A stretch of DNA of 64,000 bases, from NCBI GenBank assembly GCA_036005125.1, contig DASYQV010000020.1, forward strand, positions 13,859-77,858. Direction: 5' to 3'. Below the pieces are notes generated by a model. That model searched no databases. It was not told where the DNA came from and saw only the letters and a program-made list of their open reading frames with translations. Source of the DNA: DASYQV01 sp036005125 (lineage in GTDB: Bacteria > Acidobacteriota > Vicinamibacteria > Vicinamibacterales > UBA2999). The position numbers and the translations under genes were made by a program. Position 1 is the stretch's first letter; each line of letters begins with the position of its first letter. This document shows positions 33,559 through 46,050 of this stretch, piece by piece.

Positions 33559-35100
33559 ATGTCGATGTTCCGAAAAATCCTCAAGGTGGCGGCGTTCGGC
33601 ATCGCCGCGCTGTTCATCGCGATAGCCGTTACAGGCGTGCTCTATCTGTTCTTCGGCCTCCGAGTCGAGCTCGATGGCGGCGGTAGGCCCCATCTCATGT
33701 TCGTCGAATCGGCAGCATCTCGCGCCGCGACCATCGCCCACCATCGTGAGGCCCAGCGAGCACAGTTCAGCGCGGCCAGTTCGCCGCAGGCAGCGGAGCC
33801 CGAGCCGGTACCGCCTCCCGCCGACCAGGCGCCCCCACCGGAAAGCGACGAGCCTGCGCCCAAGCGGACCGTATCCGCCAGGCCAAGGCCGTACTGGACC
33901 GACTTCCGCGGCCCGAGCCGGGATGGCCACTACCGCGAACGTCCCGTGCGCACGGATTGGCCGGCGGGCGGGCTCACACCGCTCTGGAAGCAACCCATTG
34001 GAGCCGGCTACGCGTCGTTTGTCGTCGCGCGCGGGCGCGCGTTTACCATCGAGCAGCGCGGATCCGACGAGGTGGTCGCCGCCTACGACGTTCCAACGGG
34101 CCGCGAGCTCTGGACCAACTCGTGGCGCGCGACTTTCAGCGAAACGCTGGGCGGCGATGGCCCGCGCGCCACGCCCACCTGGGCCGACGGCCGTGTCTAC
34201 GCGCTCGGCGGACAGGGCGAATTGCGCTGCCTCGACGAAGCCGACGGCCGCGTCGTGTGGCGCACCAACATCCTCGAGGAGAACGGCGCCACGAATCTGC
34301 AGTGGGGCATGGCAGCTTCGCCGCTCGTCGTCGACGACACGCTCATCCTCTTGCCGGGCGGACCCAACGGCCGCTCGGTGGTTGCCTACGACCGGCGCAC
34401 CGGAAGCATCGCGTGGTCGGCGCTTGGCGATCAACAGGCCTACTCCTCGCCGATGCTGGTCACGCTGGCGGGCGTACGCCAGCTGCTCGTCTTCAGCAGC
34501 TCGCGCCTGATGGGCCTCACGCCCGACCGCGGCGAGCTCCTCTGGGAATATTCATGGACGACCCAGTTCGGCGTCCATGCCGGCCAGCCGCTGGTCCTGG
34601 GAGACAACCGGGTGTTCCTGTCTTCCGGCTATGGGACCGGCGCAGCAGTCATCGAGCTCACACCGGAGGGGAATCGCTTCTCGGTGCGCGAGGTCTGGCG
34701 CAACAACCGGATGAAGAATCAGTTCACGAGCTCGGTGCTGCACGAGGGCTTCATCTACGGGCTCGACGAGTCAATCCTGGCGTGTCTCGACGCGAACACG
34801 GGCGAGCTCAAATGGAAGGGAGGACGATACGGATACGGCCAGGCGCTGCTCGCGGACGGTCACCTGATCGTCCTCACCGAGGACGGCGACCTCGCCCTGG
34901 TCCGCGCGACGCCGGAGCGCCATCAGGAAATCACCCGCTTCAAGGTGTTGAGCGGGAAGACCTGGAACCACCCGGCCATGGCCGATGGCTATCTCTGGGT
35001 GCGAAACGGGTCCGAGATGGCGGCGTTCGATCTGCGGACGGCCGCCACGAAGGCCACGAGGGAATTAGCCACGAAGGATACGAAGACCACTAAAAATTAG
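33559..35100 (+). CDS. PQQ-type beta-propeller protein, membrane anchored
   Basis: This 513-aa protein has an N-terminal membrane anchor (about 9-33), a Pro/Glu-rich linker (about 70-108) and a beta-propeller of PQQ-like repeats. Examples are VVAAYDVPTGRELWTNSW, LRCLDEADGRVVWRTNIL, VVAYDRRTGSIAWSALG and ILACLDANTGELKWKGG. The dehydrogenase catalytic residues are not evident, so it is more likely a binding or scaffold propeller, related to those annotated as outer membrane protein assembly factor BamB-like. The last residues (TKATRELATKDTKTTKN) are encoded by a CCACGAAGG repeat element, which also supplies the stop codon. Confidence 0.82.
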   Translation: MSMFRKILKVAAFGIAALFIAIAVTGVLYLFFGLRVELDGGGRPHLMFVESAASRAATIAHHREAQRAQFSAASSPQAAEPEPVPPPADQAPPPESDEPAPKRTVSARPRPYWTDFRGPSRDGHYRERPVRTDWPAGGLTPLWKQPIGAGYASFVVARGRAFTIEQRGSDEVVAAYDVPTGRELWTNSWRATFSETLGGDGPRATPTWADGRVYALGGQGELRCLDEADGRVVWRTNILEENGATNLQWGMAASPLVVDDTLILLPGGPNGRSVVAYDRRTGSIAWSALGDQQAYSSPMLVTLAGVRQLLVFSSSRLMGLTPDRGELLWEYSWTTQFGVHAGQPLVLGDNRVFLSSGYGTGAAVIELTPEGNRFSVREVWRNNRMKNQFTSSVLHEGFIYGLDESILACLDANTGELKWKGGRYGYGQALLADGHLIVLTEDGDLALVRATPERHQEITRFKVLSGKTWNHPAMADGYLWVRNGSEMAAFDLRTAATKATRELATKDTKTTKN

Positions 35101-35195
35101 CCACGAAGGGACACGAAGGTCACGAAGGATTCTCTGGGTTTTCTTCGTGGCCTTCGTGAGCTTCGTGGCTTATTTCGTCGTGGCCTTCGTGGCAG
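35045..35195. repeat. Tandem-palindrome element (CCACGAAGG family)
   Basis: GCCACGAAGGCCACGAGG, CCACGAAGGATACGAAG and CACGAAGGTCACGAAGG units are followed by reverse-complement TTCGTGGCCTTCGTG units. The element forms the C-terminus of the upstream + gene and ends just past the stop codon of the convergent cupredoxin gene. Confidence 0.88.
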
Positions 35196-35636
35196 CTACC
35201 GGCGGGGCGCAACCACCAGCTCACCGCGCATGTGGCGGTGGCCTTCGGCGCTCGTCATCCCGCAATAGAACGGAAAGGTGCCGGTCCGATCGGCGCGGAA
35301 CTCGAACGTGGTCGACGCTTTTGCAGGAACGCGCTTCAGAATCCGGTATTCGTCGATTGTAAAACTATGCGGCTCGTCCTCGCTCCGCACGGTGATCTTC
35401 ACGAGGTCATCCTGCATGACCTCGATACGGGTCGGGAAGAATTGATAGTTGCGCGCCGTGATGGTGAATTCGCGTCGGTTTGGTGCCTGATCCTGCCCGA
35501 TCGAAGCCCGGGGGGGCAGCCCCGGCTTTGGTGCGGGATGCGCGAACAGGCGAGCCACGGCGGGCCCGACGAGCACGCATGCACCCGCGCCCAACGCGAG
35601 CAAACCAACAGTTCGGCGGGTGGCTTTCATGTTCAT
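35196..35636 (-). CDS. Exported cupredoxin-like protein
   Basis: This 146-aa protein has an N-terminal signal or anchor (TVGLLALGAGACVLVGPAVARL) and a cupredoxin fold resembling the CuA-type domain of cytochrome oxidase subunit II. Likely copper ligands are His in EPHSFTIDEY and the loop FYCGMTSAEGHRHM with Cys, His and Met. It may bind a single copper ion for periplasmic electron transfer or copper handling. ATG 35636 gives the shortest complete signal peptide. It stands alone downstream of pnp and convergent with the PQQ-type gene. Confidence 0.8.
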   Translation of the reverse strand: MNMKATRRTVGLLALGAGACVLVGPAVARLFAHPAPKPGLPPRASIGQDQAPNRREFTITARNYQFFPTRIEVMQDDLVKITVRSEDEPHSFTIDEYRILKRVPAKASTTFEFRADRTGTFPFYCGMTSAEGHRHMRGELVVAPRR

Positions 35637-35846
35637 GTTAGACGAGTCCAGAGGCCGGAAGGGCCGTGACCTCTGAAAGCATAAGCAATACCGGTGCCCA
35701 ACGAATCCGGACGGTCGGCGTAGCCCCCGCTCGAAAGGAGCCCAAAGCGCAAGCGCCGGTACGGAAACCTGAAGCGGGATCCAATCCGAAGGCCTACCGG
35801 CCTCGCCAATCCCGGTCACCGCGAACTGACGAACCGATGTTGATGC

Positions 35847-35874
35847 GGCGGATCGCCCGTGCGGGCGGTCCGCC
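35847..35874 (-). terminator. Strong hairpin downstream of pnp
   Basis: A 12-bp stem, GGCGGATCGCCC / GGGCGGTCCGCC with one G-T wobble, closes a 4-nt loop 43 bp past the pnp stop. No T-run follows, so it may be a 3' stabilising hairpin or rho-assisted end. The gap 35637-35916 otherwise shows no supported gene. Confidence 0.5.
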
Positions 35875-35916
35875 GAACCCTTCGTGGGGGGCCGAAACGT
35901 CTCGCAGGCCGGCCGG

Positions 35917-38061
<2,145 letters not shown>

Positions 38062-38227
38062 AGGACGTCGTTGAAAGTGTGGGAATGGAGAACGGGAACA
38101 GAGGACCGCGAAGGCCAGGGGACTCGCGCAATGTGGCGCGCGTGAGGGGCGGGATCGTCAAGGTCGATCGTCACTTCCCACCGCGCTTTCCATTGAGCGG
38201 TTCCACGTTTCGCTGTCCACGTGCGAC

Positions 38228-38497
38228 TTATTTGCGGATGCCGAGCCGCCGAATGAGCTCGGTGTAACGCTCCGAATCCTTGCTTTTGAGGTAGTCGAGC
38301 AGGCGCCTGCGCTGGCCCACGAGCTTCAGCAGGCCTCGTCTGGAATGATGATCCTTCGCGTGCACCTTGAAGTGCTCGGTCAGGTAATTGATCCGCTCGC
38401 TCAGGAGCGCCACCTGGACTTCGGGTGACCCGGTATCGGTGTCGTGGGTCCGGTAGTTTCCAATGATGCCAGTCTTGCGGTCCTTGCTCAACACCAC
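38228..38497 (-). CDS. rpsO: 30S ribosomal protein S15
   Basis: This 89-aa primary 16S rRNA-binding protein contains the signature [20 protein letters not shown] and [19 protein letters not shown]. The start was set at GTG 38497 ([10 protein letters not shown]). GGAGG lies eight bases upstream and the resulting length equals the family standard; a longer in-frame start at 38527 would add ten residues. In many bacteria S15 represses its own mRNA by binding the leader. A possible promoter inside the end of truB would give a leader of about 145 nt. Confidence 0.95.
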   Translation of the reverse strand: MVLSKDRKTGIIGNYRTHDTDTGSPEVQVALLSERINYLTEHFKVHAKDHHSRRGLLKLVGQRRRLLDYLKSKDSERYTELIRRLGIRK

Positions 38498-38649
38498 GAG
38501 CGTTCCCTCCACGAGCGGCCCAGACACCCCGGGTCGGCACTCGGAGCCCGTAGAAGGTCGTACTCGACCCCTGAACGACCCTGTGGGGACCCCGCCCGGG
38601 CACCAAACCGTCGTACTGTTGCTAACTTCTCTTTACCAAAAGACTTAGT

Positions 38650-38679
38650 ATTCTAGATCAGGACCACGGACGGGTGCAA
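38650..38679 (-). promoter_or_regulatory. Possible rpsO promoter at the end of truB
   Basis: On the - strand TTGCAC (38679-38674) and TAGAAT (38655-38650) are separated by 18 bp. The -10 matches five of six positions and the -35 is moderate. The leader down to GTG 38497 would be about 145 nt and GC-rich, and could carry S15 control. Confidence 0.45.
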
Positions 38680-39537
38680 AGAACCCGGCCGTGCCGAACG
38701 GGCTCCGATCGCGAGGAGCGCGCCTTCGGTGCTCATGAGGCGCACCCACGCCGAGTCACCCGGTGCGGCCTCCAGGACGTGCGACGGTCCGAGCTCCCTC
38801 CCGTGGGACACCCTGTCGTGGCCCTCGGCCGTAACGGTCACCCTGGGCATCTGCCACAACAGCCGCTCCATCGGAACGACGGCGGACGCAGCATCCCCTG
38901 GAGCTCTCTGCAGGGTCAGCACACTCACCGCCTGAGCGAGCGTGAACTCCCCGCTGCGGGTTCGCCGGAGCGCTTCGAGACACGCGCCCGTCCCCACCAG
39001 CATGCCGAGTGAATGCGCAAAGGACCGGACGTAAAAACCCGCGGAGCACGTGAGCCGGACCGTTGCCGTGATGTCGTCGAATGTCACGAGCGCCACGCGC
39101 CTCACCGCGACCATGACCGGCGTCGGCTCGACGGCATGTGCCGCGCGCGCCAGCTCGTACGCGCGGCGGCCTCCGATCTTCTTGGCCGAATAGGCAGGCG
39201 GCGCCTGCAGGTATTCTCCGGTGAGCGTGCCGAGGGCGGCCTCGACTGCTGCGCGCGGCGGGATGGCGCCCGACGTCGCGACCTCCTGCCCCGTCACGTC
39301 GTACGTGTCCGTGGTCAGCCCGAACCGGATGCGCGCCTCGTACTCTTTCTCCGATGCCATGAGGAACTGCACCAGCCGCGTCGCGCGTCCCGAGGCGAGA
39401 GGCAGGACCCCTGTGGCCAGCGGGTCCAGCGTCCCCGTGTGGCCCAGGCGTGTTTCGCCGAGCGCCCGACGTGCGAGCGCCACAACGTCGTGCGAGGTGA
39501 GCCCCTGTGGCTTGTCGACGACGAGGACTCCGTCCAT
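38653..39537 (-). CDS. truB: tRNA pseudouridine-55 synthase
   Basis: This 294-aa enzyme converts U55 in the T-loop of tRNAs to pseudouridine. It has KPQGLTSHDVV, the catalytic region GETRLGHTGTLDPLATGVLP with the Asp nucleophile, then EKEYEARIRFGLTTDTYDVTG and RVRLTCSAGFYVRSFAHSLG-like sequence (here VRLTCSAGFYVRSFAHS). Length matches the short bacterial form. It lies between nrnA and rpsO in the conserved rimP-nusA-infB-rbfA-truB-rpsO-pnp series. The 133-bp gap to nrnA is filled by hairpin repeats. Confidence 0.96.
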   Translation of the reverse strand: MDGVLVVDKPQGLTSHDVVALARRALGETRLGHTGTLDPLATGVLPLASGRATRLVQFLMASEKEYEARIRFGLTTDTYDVTGQEVATSGAIPPRAAVEAALGTLTGEYLQAPPAYSAKKIGGRRAYELARAAHAVEPTPVMVAVRRVALVTFDDITATVRLTCSAGFYVRSFAHSLGMLVGTGACLEALRRTRSGEFTLAQAVSVLTLQRAPGDAASAVVPMERLLWQMPRVTVTAEGHDRVSHGRELGPSHVLEAAPGDSAWVRLMSTEGALLAIGARSARPGSLHPSVVLI

Positions 39538-39548
39538 CGGTGTTGTAT

Positions 39549-39680
39549 GTAGGCCGGCTCTTTAGAGCCGGCGCAGTGGACCGCATCTGACGATGCGGCC
39601 TACGTACGATAGATGCGGCGGGTTTCGCCGAGCCGCATCTGAAGATGCGGCCTACGTACGTAGATGCGGCCTACGTACGT
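39549..39680. repeat. Paired-hairpin repeat cluster (GTAGGCC family), copy 4
   Basis: Hairpins CCGGCTCTTTAGAGCCGG, CCGCATCTGACGATGCGG and CCGCATCTGAAGATGCGG are followed by a truncated GATGCGGCCTAC unit and TACGTACGT linkers. The first stem shows compensating changes in both arms compared with CCGGGTCT/AGACCCGG. The element supplies the TAG stop codon of nrnA (39671-39673). Confidence 0.88.
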
Positions 39681-40666
39681 AAAGGTGCCGCCTTGTCGAT
39701 CTGCTCGATGATCTTCCGGCGGAAGAGCGCCGTCAGCTCGTCGAACGTGCCCTGTGCCGAGCAGCCGGCGGCGTTCTTGTGGCCGCCGCCGCCGAACTCC
39801 GCTGCCACGCTGTTGATGTCGACCGCGCCCTTGGACCGCATGCTGATGCGCCATTCGTCAGGACCCAGCTCTTTGAAGAAGACGACGGCCTGGATCTCCT
39901 TCACCGTCAGCGGCAGGTTGATCAACCCCTCGGTGTCCTCGTAGGTGCCCCCGCAGTCACGAGCGAGCGCCCGGTCCACCCAGACGGTCGCGAGGCGGCC
40001 GGTCGGGTCCAGCTCCATCTTGCTGAGCACCGCTCCAAACAGCTTCAGGCGGCCGAGATTGTTGCTGTCGAAAATGCTCCGCGCTACCGCGGGCGGATCC
40101 ACGCCCGCCTCGACGCACTGACGGCAGATGTCGAACGTACGCGACGAGATGCTCGAATAGTGGAACGATCCGGTGTCGGTCAGGATGGCAATGTAGATGT
40201 GCGTCGCGATCTCGGGCGTCAGTCGGACGCCGAGCGCCTGGGTCAGATCGAACACCATCTCGCCGCACGCCGCAGCCGACAGGTCGAACCAGTTCACCGC
40301 GCCGTACATCGTGTTGCCGACGTGGTGATCGATGTTGATCACGAACCCGCGATCCAGGCCGGCCACGCCGGTCCTGGCGAAATCGCCGCACTCCATGATG
40401 ATGACCGCGTCGCCCGGATCGTCGACGCGCTCCGCCACTTCGATCTCTGACACACCGGGAAACACCAGCATGGGGAATGGCGGCACGTCGCTGTTGACGA
40501 CGCGAACGGTCTTGCCGAGCTGACGAAGCGCGAACGCCATGGCGAGCTGCGAGCCGATGGCATCGCCGTCGGGCCGGACGTGGGACGAGATGACGAAGCG
40601 ACGGCGCTGTCGAATCTCCTCCGTGATGCGGTCACGAACGGACGTATCACTCGTGGTCGTCGTCAT
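39671..40666 (-). CDS. nrnA: DHH-family oligoribonuclease / pAp phosphatase, NrnA-like
   Basis: This 331-aa DHH/DHHA1 phosphoesterase degrades short oligoribonucleotides and dephosphorylates pAp. It has SSHVRPDGDAIGSQ (motif I), the metal-binding NIDHHVGNTMYG (DHH), ILTDTGSFHYSS, and the C-terminal substrate loop FGGGGHKNAAG. ATG 40666 overlaps the rbfA 3' end by 20 bp, so coupling is likely. Its place between rbfA and truB is the standard Gram-positive and acidobacterial order. The stop codon is supplied by a hairpin repeat. Confidence 0.93.
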   Translation of the reverse strand: MTTTTSDTSVRDRITEEIRQRRRFVISSHVRPDGDAIGSQLAMAFALRQLGKTVRVVNSDVPPFPMLVFPGVSEIEVAERVDDPGDAVIIMECGDFARTGVAGLDRGFVINIDHHVGNTMYGAVNWFDLSAAACGEMVFDLTQALGVRLTPEIATHIYIAILTDTGSFHYSSISSRTFDICRQCVEAGVDPPAVARSIFDSNNLGRLKLFGAVLSKMELDPTGRLATVWVDRALARDCGGTYEDTEGLINLPLTVKEIQAVVFFKELGPDEWRISMRSKGAVDINSVAAEFGGGGHKNAAGCSAQGTFDELTALFRRKIIEQIDKAAPLRT

Positions 40667-41030
40667 CCGGTGTCGTCGCGGGGGATTCGTTGGCATGAAG
40701 GTCGCGCAGGATCTGCTCGATCCGGTCCTGGCTCTCGACCGACTGGTCGAACCGGAATTCGAACTCCGGAACGCGGCGCAACCGCAGGCGCCCGCCGATG
40801 TGCCGCCGCATGAACGGCGTGGCGCGATCCAGCGCCCGCGCCGTCTCCCTGCGCGATTTCTCATCGCCGAGCGTCGTGTAGTAGATGCGCGCGAGCTGCA
40901 AGTCGGCCGTCACCGCCACGCGGGTGAGCGTGATGAAGCCGATGCCGGGATCGTGGACCGCGCCGCGGCTCAGCAGCTCGCCCAGCTCGTGGCGTATCTC
41001 TTCACCGACGCGGTTGGGACGGTGGCCCAT
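40647..41030 (-). CDS. rbfA: 30S ribosome-binding factor RbfA
   Basis: This 127-aa protein binds 30S precursors and helps mature the 16S rRNA 5' end, and is a cold-shock factor in other bacteria. It has RPNRVGEEIRHELGELLSRG, the segment DPGIGFITLTRVAVTADLQLARIYY and RVPEFEFRFDQSVE, a KH-type fold. ATG 41030 is preferred; an upstream ATG at 41063 would start inside the loop of a 26-bp inverted repeat. No ribosome site is visible before 41030, and the repeat's hairpin ends four bases before it, so access to the start codon may depend on RNA folding. Confidence 0.93.
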   Translation of the reverse strand: MGHRPNRVGEEIRHELGELLSRGAVHDPGIGFITLTRVAVTADLQLARIYYTTLGDEKSRRETARALDRATPFMRRHIGGRLRLRRVPEFEFRFDQSVESQDRIEQILRDLHANESPATTPDDDDHE

Positions 41031-41034
41031 AGGT

Positions 41035-41112
41035 CTAACGAGGCCCTGCCTGAGACCGAGCATGTGGTGTGTCGAGCCCGCTGCCCCTCGGTCTGAGGCA
41101 GGGCCTCGTTAG
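41035..41112. repeat. 26-bp inverted repeat immediately upstream of rbfA
   Basis: Arms 41035-41060 and 41087-41112 (CTAACGAGGCCCTGCC... / ...GGCAGGGCCTCGTTAG) pair at 25 of 26 positions around a 26-nt loop. On the rbfA mRNA the hairpin would end four bases before the AUG. Confidence 0.9.
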
Positions 41113-41119
41113 GCACAGT

Positions 41120-41209
41120 GTTGCTTTGCCCCGCTCCGCGGGGCGAGGCGTTGCTTTGCCCCGCTCCGGGGGGCGAGGCGTTGCTTTGCCCCGCTCCGCG
41201 GGGCGAGGC
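41120..41209. repeat. Three tandem 30-bp repeats in the rbfA leader
   Basis: Copies at 41120-41149, 41150-41179 and 41180-41209 read GTTGCTTTGCCCCGCTCCGC followed by GGGGCGAGGC. The middle copy has one change. Each contains a GCCCCGC/GCGGGGC hairpin with a TCC loop, weakened in the middle copy. There are no unique spacers. Confidence 0.92.
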
Positions 41210-41214
41210 GCCTC

Positions 41215-41262
41215 GACAGGCCCGCTGAAAACATGACTCATGTGTATGAGTCCCGGCCTGTC
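41215..41262. other. Nested perfect hairpin between ylxP and rbfA
   Basis: The outer stem is GACAGGCC/GGCCTGTC (41215-41222, 41255-41262). The inner stem is GACTCAT/ATGAGTC with loop GTGT (41235-41252). It follows the ylxP stop on the - strand and may act as a 3' end or processing site. Confidence 0.7.
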
Positions 41263-41291
41263 AAGGCGTCTGGGCGGTCCGGTCGCGCGCG

Positions 41292-41573
41292 TCATGTCAG
41301 GAATTCAATTTCCGTGCGCGTGATCAAACCGGGCTCCACACGCTCAATCTCGTCCGCGGCTGCCGCAAGCTCCCGTTCGGCATGCTCGGTCGTGGTCGAG
41401 ATGGCAACGATGCCGAGGCCGGCACGCTGCCACAGATCCTGATGCTCGACCTCGGCGACCGCCACATTGAACTTCTTCAGGCGGTCCTTCACAGACCGCA
41501 GCACCATCCGCTTGTCCTTGAGAGACTGCGAGTGCGGGATGTACAACTCGACGGAAAGGAGCGCAACGACCAC
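41292..41573 (-). CDS. ylxP: DUF503 / YlxP-like protein
   Basis: This 93-aa protein matches the YlxP/DUF503 family by its start VVVALLSVELYIPHSQSLKDKR and by KKFNVAVAEVEHQDLWQRAGLGIV. Such small proteins are encoded between infB and rbfA in many bacteria, and YlxP has been linked to ribosome biogenesis. GTG 41573 is chosen because it gives the family length; residues further upstream would come from repeat DNA. It is flanked by repeats on both sides. Confidence 0.88.
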   Translation of the reverse strand: MVVALLSVELYIPHSQSLKDKRMVLRSVKDRLKKFNVAVAEVEHQDLWQRAGLGIVAISTTTEHAERELAAAADEIERVEPGLITRTEIEFLT

Positions 41574-41579
41574 GGTTCC

Positions 41580-41692
41580 ATTTGTGGTTTGCGATTTGCG
41601 CTTTGTGATTGATCCGGCCGGATCCAAATCACAAACCGCCAATCACCAATCACAAACCAATCGCCAATCACAAATCGCAAAAATCACGAATG
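41580..41692. repeat. Tandem-palindrome element (AATCACAAATCGC family), copy 4
   Basis: TTTGTGGTTTGCGATTTGCG units are followed by AATCACAAACCGCCAATC and CAATCACAAATCGC units. It lies between infB and ylxP and touches the infB stop. Confidence 0.85.
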
Positions 41693-44600
41693 GACCGGCG
41701 TTCCCACCCGCTCCATCGTGAAGACCTCGATCACGTCGCCAACCTTGATGTCGTTGAAGCGCTCGAGGCCGATACCGCATTCGAACCCGGACTTCACCTC
41801 GCTGACATCGTCTTTGAAGCGGCGCAGCGAGGCAATCTTGCCCTCGAAGACCACCACGTTGTCACGCAGCAGCCGTGCCTGCGTCTCGCCCGCACGGGTC
41901 ACGCGGCCGTCGGTGACCATGCAGCCGGCGACGGCGCCCACCTTCGGCACCTTGAAGACCTCGCGCACCTCGGCGGTCCCGAGCCGCACTTCCTTGAACG
42001 TCGGCTCGAGGAGGCCCTCCATGCCCTTCTTGATTTCGTCGGTCACGTTATAGATCACCGAGTGCAGGCGGATGTCGACCTGTTCGCGCTCCGCCGTGTC
42101 CGACGCGTTGCGGTCGGGCCGCACGTTGAAGCCGACGATGATCGCGTTCGACGCCGACGCCAGCAGCACGTCGGACTCGTTGATGGCGCCGACACCCGAA
42201 CGGATGATGCGGATCTTGACCTTCTCGTCCGACAGCTTCGTGAGCGTGTCGGCCAGGACTTCGGCCGAGCCCTGCACGTCGGCCTTGACGATGATCGGCA
42301 GCTCCTTGACGCCGCCCTCGGCAATGTGTTCCTTGAGCGACTCGAGCGTGAGCCGGCCACCCTTGGCGCCGAGCGCACGTTCTTTGGCCTGCGCCTGGCG
42401 GAACGTTGCGATCTGCCGGGCCTTGGCCGGGTCCGCGACCGTCTGGAACGGATCGCCAGGCTGCGGCAGGCTCGTGAGCCCGAGCACCTCCACCGGCGTC
42501 GCGGGACCGGCCGTCTTCACCTGACGTCCGCGATCGTCGATGAGCGCGCGGACTCTCCCGACGACCGGGCCCGCGATGAAGTTGTCGCCGACGGTGAGCG
42601 TGCCGTCCTGGACGAGCACCGTCGCCACCGGGCCGCGGCCGCGATCGAGCTTGGCCTCGAGCACCGTGCCCGACGCGGGCCGCTTCGGATTCGCTTTGAG
42701 CTCCAGGATGTCGCTCGAGAGCAGGATCATCTCGAGGAGTTGATCCAGGTTCTGCCGCTTTTTGGCCGAGACCGGCACCATGACGGTCTGTCCGCCCCAG
42801 TCCTCCGGCACGAGGTTGAGCTCGGCGAGCTCCCGCTTGACGTTGTCGGGATTCGCGCCGGCCTTGTCGATCTTGTTGATCGCGACGACGATGGGCACGT
42901 TGGCCGCGCGGGCGTGGTCGATGGCTTCCCTCGTCTGCGGCATCACGCCGTCGTCGGCGGCGACGACGAGGACGACGACGTCGGTGACCTTCGCGCCGCG
43001 GGCGCGCATGAGCGTGAACGCCTCGTGGCCGGGCGTGTCGAGGAACACGACGCTGCGGCCGCCCACGTCGACGTTGTACGCGCCGATGTGCTGCGTGATG
43101 CCACCCGCTTCACGCTCGGCGACGTGCGTCTCGCGGATGCCGTCGAGGAGCGACGTCTTGCCATGGTCGACGTGGCCCATCACGGTCACGACCGGCGCGC
43201 GGTTCTTGACGTCCTCGGGCCTGGCGTCTTCGGCTTCGGCCTCGAGCAGCTCCTCCTCGAAGCTGCGCATCTCGATGTCGGCGCCGAATTCGCGCGCGAT
43301 GTCGCGCGCCGTGTTCATGTCGAGCGTGCTGTTGATGGTCATCATCATGCGCTTCATCAACAGCTTCGCCAGGACGTCCTTGACGCGCACGTCGAGCTTG
43401 TCCGCGAGGTCCTTCACCGTCATGCCCTCGGCGAGCGTGATGGTGCGGGTGACGGGTGGTGGCGCCGCGGGCGACGCTGGAGCTCCTCCGTGAGCAGGAC
43501 GGTCGCGGCGCATCTGGGCGGCCGGACGCCCCGCGCCCGGTCGCTGCCCGACAGCAGGTCGCGCGCCCGGGAAGCTCGGACGCGCCGCGGGCATCCCCGG
43601 ACGCGCCTGCTGCGGCTGCTGCGTGCGCACGGGCTGCGAAGGCAACGGACGCGGACCGCCGATCATGCCGGGCGTCGTCGGACGCGGCGGCGGTGGATAC
43701 GCCGGTCGTGGCGGAGCGCCTGGCGTTGCGGGCCGTGGCGGCGCGGCAGACGGCGCAGCCGGACGCGCTGCGGCCGGCTGCTGTGCGCCGGGACGCGGCG
43801 CGGCCGGCGACGGCACGGCCGGACGTGCCGCAGCCGGCGGTGCCGCGCCGGCACGCGCAGGTGCTGGCGGCGGTGTCGCTGGACGTGCCGCCGCCGGCGA
43901 CGGAGAAGCTGGCTGTGCGGCCGCTGGGGTCGGCGGCGCTGGCGGTGGTTGCACCATGCGCGGCTGCGTGACCGGCGGACGCTTGGCCGGCGCCAGCGGC
44001 CGCGTTTGCTGCGGTGTCTGCCCCGGTTCCTCGATACGCAGGCGCAACGTCGGGGGCACGAAGCGGCCATGCGGAGGTGGCGGTAGGGGCTCGACGGGAA
44101 CTTCCGCGACACCCGTGGGTGCGGCGGCGAACGGCGCTTCTACCTCCGGCGCCGGTTCAATTATTTCCTCGGGCGCTTCGACGACCTCCGCGATTGCCGG
44201 GGCAGCCGGTTCTTCAGGTGGCGCCTCGAGTGCCGGCGGGGCCGCGGCAACAGGAGATGGAACCTCGACGGGTGCCGGCATCACGACTTCCGGCTCCTGC
44301 CCTTCCACAATGGCAACGGGCGCGGGAGCGGGAGGCGGCGCCGCGACAGCAGGCGGCGGGGGTGCCGCCGGGGCGGGAGCAGGCGCAGGCGGCGTCAGCG
44401 GCTTGATCGTCTTTACGAGACGCGGCGGACCGAGAACCGGAGCGGTGGGCTTTGCCGGCTCGGGCTTCTTTGCCGCAGCGGGCTTCTTCCCGCTCTTGGC
44501 CGCCGCCGGGGTATCGGCGAACAGGTCGCCGCTAGGCAGGGCGATATTCCGCTGCCGCGCGAGCCGTTCGACGAACTGGCGCGCAACCACCTCTTCGATC

Positions 44601-44713
44601 GTGCTGGACGCGCTCTTCAACTCGATGCCGTGATCGCGCTTCAACAGCGCGAGCACTTCCTGGCTCGTCGTGCCCAGCAGTTCCGCGACCTTGTAAATCC
44701 GGACGGTTGCCAA
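41684..44713 (-). CDS. infB: Translation initiation factor IF-2
   Basis: This 1009-aa GTPase delivers fMet-tRNA to the 30S subunit. The N-terminal IF2-N domain starts [20 protein letters not shown], followed by a very long Pro/Ala-rich region (about 70-400) with repeated short AP-type segments. The G domain has G1 [15 protein letters not shown]3 DTPGHEAF and G4 NKIDK, and domains II-IV follow. The start is TTG 44713 with AGAGGA eight bases upstream; no ATG is available. It follows nusA by 24 bp, with no ylxR gene between them. The stop abuts a repeat. Confidence 0.97.
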   Translation of the reverse strand: MATVRIYKVAELLGTTSQEVLALLKRDHGIELKSASSTIEEVVARQFVERLARQRNIALPSGDLFADTPAAAKSGKKPAAAKKPEPAKPTAPVLGPPRLVKTIKPLTPPAPAPAPAAPPPPAVAAPPPAPAPVAIVEGQEPEVVMPAPVEVPSPVAAAPPALEAPPEEPAAPAIAEVVEAPEEIIEPAPEVEAPFAAAPTGVAEVPVEPLPPPPHGRFVPPTLRLRIEEPGQTPQQTRPLAPAKRPPVTQPRMVQPPPAPPTPAAAQPASPSPAAARPATPPPAPARAGAAPPAAARPAVPSPAAPRPGAQQPAAARPAAPSAAPPRPATPGAPPRPAYPPPPRPTTPGMIGGPRPLPSQPVRTQQPQQARPGMPAARPSFPGARPAVGQRPGAGRPAAQMRRDRPAHGGAPASPAAPPPVTRTITLAEGMTVKDLADKLDVRVKDVLAKLLMKRMMMTINSTLDMNTARDIAREFGADIEMRSFEEELLEAEAEDARPEDVKNRAPVVTVMGHVDHGKTSLLDGIRETHVAEREAGGITQHIGAYNVDVGGRSVVFLDTPGHEAFTLMRARGAKVTDVVVLVVAADDGVMPQTREAIDHARAANVPIVVAINKIDKAGANPDNVKRELAELNLVPEDWGGQTVMVPVSAKKRQNLDQLLEMILLSSDILELKANPKRPASGTVLEAKLDRGRGPVATVLVQDGTLTVGDNFIAGPVVGRVRALIDDRGRQVKTAGPATPVEVLGLTSLPQPGDPFQTVADPAKARQIATFRQAQAKERALGAKGGRLTLESLKEHIAEGGVKELPIIVKADVQGSAEVLADTLTKLSDEKVKIRIIRSGVGAINESDVLLASASNAIIVGFNVRPDRNASDTAEREQVDIRLHSVIYNVTDEIKKGMEGLLEPTFKEVRLGTAEVREVFKVPKVGAVAGCMVTDGRVTRAGETQARLLRDNVVVFEGKIASLRRFKDDVSEVKSGFECGIGLERFNDIKVGDVIEVFTMERVGTPVHS

Positions 44714-44737
44714 ATGGAAATTCCTCTAAAGCCCTCG

Positions 44738-45943
<1,206 letters not shown>

Positions 45944-45954
45944 AACTTTCGCTG

Positions 45955-46050
45955 TATTCATGATTCTTGATTCATGATTGCTGACGTTGATTCTGGTGTC
46001 CTTTCTGCAATCAAGAATCAAGAATCATGAATCATGAATCAAGAATCCTA
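45955..46050. repeat. Tandem-palindrome element (GATTCTTGATTCATG family), copy 2
   Basis: ATGATTCTTGATTCATGATT is followed by reverse-complement AATCAAGAATCAAGAATC units. It lies inside the operon between nusA and rimP and begins at the rimP TAG stop. Confidence 0.85.

Noticed and set aside
35637..35916. Possible small gene between pnp and the cupredoxin gene
   Set aside because: Frames on both strands lack ribosome sites and any recognisable domain. Only a strong hairpin (35847-35874) is supported.
40667..40864. N-terminal extension of nrnA into rbfA
   Set aside because: The DHH domain starts right after ATG 40666, and the upstream reading is an out-of-frame view of rbfA.
41120..41209. Possible CRISPR array
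   Set aside because: The three 30-bp repeats are directly adjacent with no spacers, and no cas genes are present.
41609..44086. Long + strand frame opposite infB (about 825 codons)
   Set aside because: Shadow of infB. Its Arg/Gly-rich C-terminal part mirrors the Pro/Ala-rich IF-2 region.
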